This document shows positions 48,163 through 54,739 of a stretch of DNA of 54,739 bases, piece by piece. The DNA lies in contig JASHOA010000078.1 of the NCBI GenBank assembly GCA_030041375.1, positions 1-54,739 on the forward strand, written 5' to 3'. Source of the DNA: Acetobacteraceae bacterium (GTDB taxonomy: Bacteria > Pseudomonadota > Alphaproteobacteria > Acetobacterales > Acetobacteraceae). The notes under the pieces are model-generated. The model was not told the DNA's origin. It did not search any database and saw only the letters and a program-made list of their open reading frames with translations. The translations under genes were made by a program, and so were the position numbers. Position 1 is the first letter of the stretch. The number at the start of each line of letters is the position of its first letter.

Positions 48163-49005
48163 CTACACGCGACGCAACCGCGGATTGAGCGCGTCGTTGA
48201 GCCCGTCACCCACCAGGTTGACCGCCAGCACCGTGAGGAGAATGGCAACCCCGGGCATGGCACACAGCCACCAGGCCCGTTGCAGGAAATCGCGCGCCGC
48301 GCCTATCATGAAGCCCCAGCTCATGACGTTGGGATCGCTCAGACCGAGGAACGACAATGCCGCTTCCGTCAGGATCGCGGTAGCCACCATCAGTGAGCCG
48401 GTGACGATGATCGACGGCAGGCAGTTCGGCAGGATGTGAACGACCACCACCCGCCGATCACTCATTCCCACCGACATGCAGGCCTGCACGAATTCACGGC
48501 TCCGCACTCCCTGGACTTCGCCGCGCACCAATCGCGCCATCGGCGGCCAGGAAACGATCGCGATCGCCCCGATGACGCTGCCGATCGACGGGCTGAGGAT
48601 GGCCACAATCAGGATGGCGAAAATGAATGACGGAATAGTCTGGAAAATCTCCGTCACTCGCATCAGGCCGTCGCCGACCGCTCCGCCGTAAAAGCCCGCG
48701 ACGCTGCCGACGAGCACCCCAAGAACCGTGGCGAAGGCGGTAGCCGCCAGCCCGATCATCAGCGACGTACGAGCACCATGGATGATCCCGGCCAGCTCGT
48801 CACGACCCAGCATGTCAGTCCCAAGCGGATACCGGCCGAACGGCGGCCGGAATGGCGGCCCGACCAGTGCAAACGGTGATCTCGGATACAGGTACGGTCC
48901 GGCAATCGCGACGACCACGATGACCAAAAGAAGGGCCAGCCCGAGCAACGCCGCACGGTTGCGGGCAAAATGTCGACAGAACTCCCGGACGTCTACCCGC
49001 GTCAT
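48163..49005 (-). CDS. DppC-like ABC permease
   Basis: 280 residues from the ATG at 49005. The N-terminal helix with OppC motif (RNRAALLGLALLLVIVVVAI) and the PLGTDMLGRDELAGIIHGAR motif are followed by a BPD transmembrane domain and the EAA loop (REFVQACMSVGMSDRRVVVV HILPN). Its start overlaps the DppB-like gene by 4 bases. Confidence 0.92.
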   Translation of the reverse strand: MTRVDVREFCRHFARNRAALLGLALLLVIVVVAIAGPYLYPRSPFALVGPPFRPPFGRYPLGTDMLGRDELAGIIHGARTSLMIGLAATAFATVLGVLVGSVAGFYGGAVGDGLMRVTEIFQTIPSFIFAILIVAILSPSIGSVIGAIAIVSWPPMARLVRGEVQGVRSREFVQACMSVGMSDRRVVVVHILPNCLPSIIVTGSLMVATAILTEAALSFLGLSDPNVMSWGFMIGAARDFLQRAWWLCAMPGVAILLTVLAVNLVGDGLNDALNPRLRRV

Positions 49006-49988
49006 CGGAGCTGGATCCGTGGGTCCAAAAAGGAATAGATGACATCGACCACGATGTTGACGAAAATCACGAGGCAGGCGGCGATAAAGAAGATGCCGAG
49101 CAGCAGGTTGAAATTGCGCGCGAACACGGCGTTGAATGCCAGCAATCCGATCCCTGGCCATCCGAACACCGTTTCCACCACCACCGAGCCGCCCAACAGG
49201 TTGCCGATCTGCACTCCCGCCATGGTGACCACCGGCAGGCTGGCATTGCGCAGGACATGCCGGTAGGTGATCGCCCGCTCCGTCAATCCCTTCGACCGCG
49301 CGGTTACCACGTAATCCATGCCGAACTGTTCCAGCATCGAAGAGCGCATCAATCGGACATAGAGCGCCATGTAGAAAAGCGAGAGCGTAATCGCAGGCAG
49401 GATCAGGTGACGGGCCACGTCCCCCACCGCCCGCCAACCCGTGTAAAACGCCGCGATATTCATCATCCCACTGGTCGGCAGCCATCCCAGATGGATGGCG
49501 AACAGCACGATGAACATCAGGCCGACCCAGAAGTTGGGAGTCGCGTAGCAAACCAGGGAAAACACCGAGAGCACGCCGTCGCGCAAGGAGTTCGGGCGGC
49601 TCCCGGCAATCACGCCAAGCAGAATGCCGATGCCGATCGAGAGCACGATGGTCGTTCCCATCAGCAGCAGCGTCGGCTCCAGCCGCTCAAGGATCAGCTC
49701 CCTCACCGGCATGGAGTCCCGGAAAGAGTACCCGAGATTCAGCGTCAGCACGTTCCTGACGTAGTCCAGGTACTGGATATAGAACGGCCTGTTCAGACCG
49801 AACTCGTGGCGCAGGAAGGCCATATATTGCGGCGTCGCCGAGCCCGATTCCCCGGCCAGCACTTCCGCAGGGGTACCCGGTGCCAGGTGCACCAGGAAGA
49901 AATTCGCGGTGGCGATCAGGACGATCGTCGGCACCGCCTGGGCGAGCCGATAGCCAATATACCACGCGCGCTCAGTGGCAACGCTCAT
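49002..49988 (-). CDS. DppB-like ABC permease
   Basis: 328 residues. The N-terminal YRLAQAVPTIVLIATANFFL VHLAPGTPA, RHEFGLNRPFYIQYLDYVRN and GYSFRDSMPVRELILERLEP are the usual DppB signatures. About six helices follow and the EAA loop is DYVVTARSKGLTERAITYRH VLRNA. It pairs with the DppC-like protein in the inner membrane. Confidence 0.92.
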   Translation of the reverse strand: MSVATERAWYIGYRLAQAVPTIVLIATANFFLVHLAPGTPAEVLAGESGSATPQYMAFLRHEFGLNRPFYIQYLDYVRNVLTLNLGYSFRDSMPVRELILERLEPTLLLMGTTIVLSIGIGILLGVIAGSRPNSLRDGVLSVFSLVCYATPNFWVGLMFIVLFAIHLGWLPTSGMMNIAAFYTGWRAVGDVARHLILPAITLSLFYMALYVRLMRSSMLEQFGMDYVVTARSKGLTERAITYRHVLRNASLPVVTMAGVQIGNLLGGSVVVETVFGWPGIGLLAFNAVFARNFNLLLGIFFIAACLVIFVNIVVDVIYSFLDPRIQLR

Positions 49989-50024
49989 GAGCCCGGACGA
50001 TACGCCCGGTAGTCGGGATCGCGC

Positions 50025-51635
50025 CTACGCCTCAAGCCACGCCCAGTTGAACGGCGCGTAGGTTCCCAGCGGACTTACCGTCAGGTCCCTGAACTTGGTG
50101 TCGAATACGGTAACGAACTCCAGTTCCGACACCCAGATCAACGGCGCCGCCTCTACCACCAGCTGCTGAAATTTATGATAGAGCTGAGCCCGCTTGGCGA
50201 GGTCGATTTCTACCCCGGCCTCCCTCATCAGTCGGTCGGTTTCCGGACTGCTCCAACCGGAATCGTTCACGAATACGGTGCCCTTTCTGATCGACCAGGA
50301 GGAATAGAGGCGGTCCACCCCGATCACCGGATCGGCGAGGGTCTGGATCCAGTTCGAAGTCAACTGAAAGTCATAATTCGTGTAGACGCGGTGCAGCCAC
50401 GTCGGGACATCCTCATAACGCAAGGTCGCCTTGATTCCGACTTGTGCAAGCGCCTGCTTGACGTACTCGCCAAAGCGTTTCCATTCATCGCCGTACGGCG
50501 TGATGTCGTGGACGATCTCGAACCGCACGCCGCCGACCTTTCTTGGATAGCCCGCGTCATCAAGCATCTTGTTCGCCACCTCGGCGCCATTCGGTACATT
50601 GTAATTCTTCACATCCGGCGTATAGATTCCGCTCACCGCGAAGTTCGAGCTGATCGGACCGGTCGCCGGCTTGCCAAAACCGAACCAGATGTCATCGATC
50701 ACGAATTTGCGGTCTATGGCATAGGAGAGCGCTCGCCGTACCCGGACGTCGTCGAACGGCTTCACGCGGGTATTGAAGTCGAGCATGATGATCGGCGACT
50801 GCATTTCATAGCCCTTGGTCGTCGCCGCAATCCCGTTTCTCTTGGTCAGCCGCCGGACGTCGAAATAGGGTACCGCCGCAAATCCGCCGTAGTTGATCTC
50901 GCCGGTCTGCATGGCCGCGCTGCGCGTCTGGGCATCGCCGATGAAGCGGGCCACGATGCGCTCTAGATGCGGCTCGCCGGCCCGCCAATATTCCGGATTG
51001 CGGTCGAAGCGCATGTACTGGCCGCGCTGCCAGGCAATGAACCTGAAAGGCCCGGTTCCGACGGGGCTATTCGCGTAACGGCTATTCAGGATATCGGTCC
51101 CGGCAAAGAGATGCTTGGGCACGATTGGTGACTCGTACCCAGACAGCGCCATCATCATGTACGGTGCGGGCGTGTTGAGGTGAAATATCGCGGTGTGCGC
51201 GTCCGGCGCCTCGATGGCGTCAAGCTCCCGGAAGGTGTTCGTACCGCGCGGGTGATATTTCCTCAGCACCTCCATGATCGCAAACTGGACGTCGGCACTG
51301 GTGAAAGGCTTCCCATCGTGGAACATAACGGACTCGCGCAGCTTGAACGTAATCGTCTTGCCGTCCGCACTTTCCTGCCAGGACGTGGCAAGGCTGGGAA
51401 CCGGCTTCAGATTGAAGTCGTATTCGCACAGCCCATCGTAGACCTTGGAGGAAACCTGACCGATGGGGCCCGCAGTGCTGACGTAGGAGGCGAGCGTCGG
51501 CGGCTCCGGCTGGACCACCATGATGAGCGTAGCGCCCTGCTTGGGCTGGGTCCCTGCAAGGCTTGCTCGGGGAAGCAAAAGCATACCCGAAGCGGCGAGC
51601 ATTTGCAGAAAGTCGCGGCGGCTGTTGCCAGACAT
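50025..51635 (-). CDS. Tat-exported peptide-type ABC substrate-binding protein
   Basis: 536 residues from the ATG at 51635, preceded by GGGAGG. A Tat signal (NSRRDFLQMLAASGMLLLPR) is followed by an SBP_bac_5 domain (PSLATSWQESADGKTITFKL RESVMFHDGKPFTSADVQFA, SPVGTGPFRFIAWQRGQYMR, VRRALSYAIDRKFVIDDIWF). It binds a peptide, nickel, glutathione or similar ligand; the ligand is not evident. It is first in the leftward importer operon. Confidence 0.92.
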   Translation of the reverse strand: MSGNSRRDFLQMLAASGMLLLPRASLAGTQPKQGATLIMVVQPEPPTLASYVSTAGPIGQVSSKVYDGLCEYDFNLKPVPSLATSWQESADGKTITFKLRESVMFHDGKPFTSADVQFAIMEVLRKYHPRGTNTFRELDAIEAPDAHTAIFHLNTPAPYMMMALSGYESPIVPKHLFAGTDILNSRYANSPVGTGPFRFIAWQRGQYMRFDRNPEYWRAGEPHLERIVARFIGDAQTRSAAMQTGEINYGGFAAVPYFDVRRLTKRNGIAATTKGYEMQSPIIMLDFNTRVKPFDDVRVRRALSYAIDRKFVIDDIWFGFGKPATGPISSNFAVSGIYTPDVKNYNVPNGAEVANKMLDDAGYPRKVGGVRFEIVHDITPYGDEWKRFGEYVKQALAQVGIKATLRYEDVPTWLHRVYTNYDFQLTSNWIQTLADPVIGVDRLYSSWSIRKGTVFVNDSGWSSPETDRLMREAGVEIDLAKRAQLYHKFQQLVVEAAPLIWVSELEFVTVFDTKFRDLTVSPLGTYAPFNWAWLEA

Positions 51636-51743
51636 TTGGCCTCCCTGCATGACAATAGGGGTGTGCGCCAGCGACCTTTTGTTTATGTTTTCGGTCGCTC
51701 TGGCATACGGTCTGTGCAAGCCTAGGTTTGCGGTCGGCCACTG

Positions 51744-52004
51744 TCAACGAGGCTCGCAACGGGGACGACCTGCTGGGGGTTCTCGTCTCCCGCGTGCAGA
51801 AAGTGACGCTAGTGCGCCGGGGACGACAACCCCTTGGCGGATATCCTCCGGTTCAAGTTCCGGATACTCTCGGCGAAGATCATCCCAGTTCGGATAGACC
51901 GCGAGCGCCTCGATGACACGCCGCACGGAAAGGCGCATGACACAAATCGTGGGCTGCCCGCTGAGAATGTTCGGGTTAGAGGTGATTCGATTGAACGAAG
52001 CCTT
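51744..52004 (-). pseudogene. DUF433 (VapB45-type antitoxin) relic
   Basis: The reverse strand reads SFNRITSNPNILSGQPTICV MRLSVRRVIEALAVYPNWDD LRREYPELEPEDIRQG, the whole DUF433 core. No start codon precedes it in frame, and the end runs on into unlike sequence. No VapC45-type toxin is next to it. Confidence 0.6.
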
Positions 52005-52266
52005 GGGGTTTGCCCCGAATTCCCGCTCTGGCGAGCATAAGTCGGGTGAGGTGGTGGAAACAACGCCTCTGCGGTTCGAAGCTGGCCTTGGTCGCGAACC
52101 GAGGGTGGGAAGTACGGGGATTTCAGGGGTGCCCCGAAGTGACGGGCAGGGTGAGAGTGACTGGCGGGGCTCTGTCGGCATGATCACTTCTGGCATCCTC
52201 ATGCTCCCCTTCATCCCTCTTTCCCGTGGTCCGCATTGCCTTTCTGCTGCTCATGTTGAAGGCAAG

Positions 52267-52294
52267 CAGGCGGGAGCCTTGCGGCTCCCGCCTG
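52267..52294 (-). terminator. Strong hairpin after the 52301-52891 gene
   Basis: CAGGCGGGAGCC and GGCTCCCGCCTG pair perfectly (12 bp) around TTGC. It lies 7 bases beyond the stop of the leftward gene. There is no good T tract. Confidence 0.65.
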
Positions 52295-52300
52295 GTCCTC

Positions 52301-52891
52301 TCAGCCGAACGCCTCCATCTCGGTAGCCGCGGCCTGGCGGTTGACGCTGCCGGATGGGGCAGTGGGCCCTTCGTAAGGCTTCCACGTTTCGCCGGTGATC
52401 TCGGCGTAGGCATGGACGGCGCCGGTCGCAGCGGCAAGCAGTGCGTAGGCGGTGAGGCCCGCCGCGGCGGCGAAGCTTCGGGCACGTGCGGCCCGGGAAT
52501 CGAAGCCGAGGACGCCCTCGCGGTCTTCGTCGCGATCATCGTTGGCGAGCCTGGAGGTAAGATCGCGGGCCTGGGTGACCTTGCTGCCGTAGAACGTAGC
52601 GGCACCATGCGCCGAGCTGACGAAGGCACCGACGACGCGCTGAAGGTGGATGCGAAGCGCCGTCTCGTTCAGGGTCGGCTGCAGTGCCTTGGCGGAGCGC
52701 CCGATCTGCTCTTCGGTCGCCTCGCGGATGCCGTCGTAGTCCACGGGGTCGAGGGCGAAGCAGGTGCCAATCGTCTCGGCCTGAACCGCGGTAGGGGCGA
52801 GCCGGGTGACGAGCTCAAGGGTGATCGCCTGGCGGGTCTGCGGGGCGCGGACGGGTTTCTGCGCGGATTTCTGAGTGGTCTTCGCGGCCAT
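52301..52891 (-). CDS. Conserved plasmid-type hypothetical protein
   Basis: 196 residues from the ATG at 52891. A basic Ala/Lys/Thr-rich N-terminus (AAKTTQKSAQKPVRAPQTRQ) precedes a helical domain (ALDPVDYDGIREATEEQIGR, VVGAFVSSAHGAATFYGSKV) and an Ala-rich segment (FAAAAGLTAYALLAAATGAV). It ends SVNRQAAATEMEAFG. A partial second copy of its 3' end lies inverted at 53620-53780. The function is unknown. Confidence 0.6.
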   Translation of the reverse strand: MAAKTTQKSAQKPVRAPQTRQAITLELVTRLAPTAVQAETIGTCFALDPVDYDGIREATEEQIGRSAKALQPTLNETALRIHLQRVVGAFVSSAHGAATFYGSKVTQARDLTSRLANDDRDEDREGVLGFDSRAARARSFAAAAGLTAYALLAAATGAVHAYAEITGETWKPYEGPTAPSGSVNRQAAATEMEAFG

Positions 52892-53619
52892 GTTCGGGTC
52901 TTTCAACTCCCGGGAGGCTCGCAGGCCCCATGCCTGCGTCTTTCCTCCTTGGGTGCGGTTCATTGCGGCCGGGCATCAGGCGGCCGGCGTGAAAGGCGCG
53001 GCGCGGACCGGACCCGGCATCGGCGTAGCCAGGCCGGGAGGACCAGCCAGGCGCCGCGGGACCAGAGCCACGCACAGCCACGCGGAGGACGCGTTTGCGA
53101 CCGACCACGGCGAGCATGGCGAGGACCCGCCCTTTCCTCGCCGGCCGCCGCCCGGCTGAGAACCCGCACCAGACGAGGGGGAATGCAGGCCCTGGGGTCG
53201 GTGGCTGCGCAGAGGTGAGAGAAGATCCGGACGGTGGCTGCGAAGAACGCGATCAGAAGGACTCCGCGAGGAGGCTGCCCTGCTAAGCCGCCAGCCGTCG
53301 CCGCCGTCAGCGTGGCCTCCCGTCTTGCCGGCCAGGCCCAAACCGCCGCTGCTGTCGCTCGACGCGGGCAACGGCGCCGCGATCGGTGAAGGCCGAAGAG
53401 CAGGCCGGCATCTCGTCGCGCTCCCCTTGGGGCTGAACGAGACGATTGCTGCCATCGCCGCGCCGGCGGTGCTGTCGCGGATGGCGCGTCAGTGGCGATG
53501 CCGTTCTCTCGGCGGTACGGGTGCACTGGCCTGCTCTTCACCGTGCGCGCCGGCGAAGCCGCAGGAGACCGCGCGGGGCGGAACGGCAAGAGACCCGAGT
53601 TGGGTGCACTTGCCTTGAT
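52892..53619. other. GC-rich stretch without a convincing gene
   Basis: Overlapping long open frames occur on both strands, as expected in very GC-rich DNA. None has a recognisable domain or a good start. It may be decayed plasmid backbone. Confidence 0.4.
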
Positions 53620-53780
53620 GCCACGGCGGGCCTCGCCGCCTATGCTCTGCTCGCTGCTGTTGGCGCAGACGTAAATGCGCTGCGCGAGGCACAGGAGAAA
53701 GTGCCAGTTCTGCGAGGCCACTGTCGCCTCGGCCATGCGTTCAGCCGTCAGGCTGCGGCGGCCGAGATGGAGGTCGGCTT
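53620..53780 (+). pseudogene. Inverted partial copy of the 52301-52891 gene
   Basis: The plus strand encodes GLAAYALLAAVGADVNALRE and later FSRQAAAAEMEVG. The intact gene has GLTAYALLAAATGAVHAYAE and VNRQAAATEMEAFG. Spacing between the two motifs is nearly the same. There is no start and no stop at the expected place. Confidence 0.55.
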
Positions 53781-54011
53781 AGAGAATCAGGCGAGGCGGC
53801 AAGGCAATCGCCGCCCAACCGCCTTTGCGCGTCGCCTGCACCAGGGACCGTTACGCGAGTGCGCAAAGACCCGGAGGGGCCCGGTGAGCGACGCGAACAG
53901 GCCCCGGTCCCGCGCACCAGAATGCGCCCGATTGCGACTCGCTGTGCCGTCCGATGGTGTCGTTCGAATGGCCCTGCAAAGGGCACTACGCACTCGGGTT
54001 GTGCCCAACCG
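53781..54011. other. Intergenic, no gene seen
   Basis: No recognisable protein or repeat between the inverted relic and the DUF6166 gene. Confidence 0.4.
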
Positions 54012-54392
54012 TTACGATGACCGGATGTTGCCAAATAACGTCAAGTTGCCTGGTCCGCCTTCCGCCTCGATCCCGGCGAGATCGAGCCGCAATTCATCAG
54101 ACGAGAACGGCCGCCAGGATTTGCCGTACGGCAGGCGGCTGACAAACCGGAACTTGAACTCCTGGTAAAGCTGCAGCGCCCGTTCGTCGTCGCCGAGTAC
54201 GTTGGCGACAAGGGCCAGGGCGAGCTGAGCTGGACTGCTGTCGCCGTAACCTCACGAGTAGCCGGTCGAAGAATGATTCCACAAATCGAGGCGAGGATCG
54301 ACGGGTTTCCGATCCCGGGGCGCTGTCACGAAGACAGAGCCGCCGGCGTCGCCGTGGTAGTATCGTGGCCCCGGGCATTTTGTCTTTGTCAT
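54012..54392 (-). pseudogene. DUF6166 gene with TGA at an expected tryptophan
   Basis: From the ATG at 54392 the frame reads MTKTKCPGPRYYHGDAGGSV, DPRLDLWNHSSTGYS, then TGA (54254-54252), then GYGDSSPAQLALALVANVLG DDERALQLYQEFKFRFVSRL P to TAA at 54012, 126 codons in all. DUF6166 proteins normally read ...TGxxWGYGGSGPAQLAL, so the TGA replaces a Trp TGG by one base. Everything else looks intact. Confidence 0.75.
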
Positions 54393-54487
54393 CGTTCGTT
54401 TTCTTACGGCATGAGTGGCTCCCTACCGGCGGCTTCACTACCCGGCGAGGTTTCAGTCTCGATGAGTTCGATTTCCTGAACCAGCCA

Positions 54488-54739
54488 TCACGTGCTGCTA
54501 CCTTGCTCGTTGGCGATTGTGTGGATGGTCGAGACATGAACGCCGATCGCGTCTTCCTTGCTCACGACGGAGTAGAGGTCGGGCGCGACGGCGGAATCGA
54601 GCATTTCCTCGTCGAACTGCCGGAGGAGTGCGGCGTGGTGGCTCGCGAGGGCCTGTGCGCAGCGGATCGCATGCGCGCGCTCGGCGTAGGCCACGAGGAC
54701 TCTGGTCTCGTCCTCGCTTTGCTTGAGGACGGTGAATAC
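54488..54739 (-). CDS. Partial hypothetical protein running off the right edge
   Basis: The last 83 residues of a leftward gene whose start lies beyond the window. It is helical and charged (TVLKQSEDETRVLVAYAERA, ALASHHAALLRQFDEEMLDS), ending VSTIHTIANEQGSST. No family recognised. It precedes the DUF6166 gene on the same strand and may share its transcript. Confidence 0.5.
   Translation of the reverse strand, partial: VFTVLKQSEDETRVLVAYAERAHAIRCAQALASHHAALLRQFDEEMLDSAVAPDLYSVVSKEDAIGVHVSTIHTIANEQGSST

Noticed and set aside
52960-53736. A 258-codon reverse frame near the right end
   Set aside because: Arg/Ala/Pro-rich, overlaps several other frames and the inverted relic; no recognisable domain.
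1-54739. tRNA or rRNA genes and a replication origin
   Set aside because: No cloverleaf-like or rRNA sequence and no Rep gene was noticed by eye. A covariance-model scan would be needed to exclude a tRNA fragment, for example at an integration site.

Overview
The window is GC-rich DNA that looks like a conjugative plasmid or integrative conjugative element of an alphaproteobacterium, possibly Rhodospirillales/Acetobacteraceae. This rests on gene style (VirB-type T4SS, MobF relaxase, DUF29, Uma2, DUF1127, DUF6166, small periplasmic proteins). No rRNA, tRNA or replication initiator was seen, so genus and replicon type are inference.

Layout. 0-1.4 kb: an IS end, an XRE-type regulator and a small ribbon-helix-helix-like gene. 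1.5-13.8 kb: one tightly overlapping P-type type IV secretion operon, virB1-B2-B3-B4-B5-(exclusion-like gene)-B6-B7-B8-B9-B10-(unknown membrane gene)-B11-virD4. It includes a 54-residue VirB7 lipoprotein. 13.8-21.8 kb: accessory cargo holding YbjQ, BrnTA, VOC, DUF29, two near-identical Uma2 genes, Lrp, a serine hydrolase, ISL3 debris, GNAT, DUF1127 and LysR. 21.9-28.7 kb: mobilisation module, with a MobF relaxase-helicase and a coiled-coil accessory gene reading leftward. A repeat-rich intergenic candidate oriT or centromere separates them from a rightward operon with a ParA-like ATPase and membrane proteins.

29-36.6 kb: toxin-antitoxin and insertion hot spot. It contains a TumE/TumA-like pair, a truncated BrxA-like gene, an ISL3 relic, a ParB-like relic and an IS481 relic. 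It also contains a DUF4258 toxin gene interrupted by a 2.58-kb element with a large serine recombinase. Removing the element in silico restores the toxin reading frame directly upstream of its HTH partner. 36.6-46.5 kb: MFS transporter, periplasmic proteins, a BTAD/TPR regulator, small plasmid- or phage-like genes (one with an in-frame amber codon), an overlapping parD-parE-tyrosine recombinase operon and an IS3 relic. 46.5-51.6 kb: a leftward peptide/nickel-type ABC importer. 51.7-54.7 kb: decayed genes, including a DUF433 relic and a DUF6166 gene with TGA at an expected Trp codon, and a partial gene running off the right edge.

The VirB/D4 channel, MobF relaxase, accessory protein and candidate oriT form a complete self-transfer apparatus. 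The toxin-antitoxin modules would stabilise the element. The cargo between modules has been built up and damaged by ISL3, IS3, IS481 and serine-recombinase insertions.
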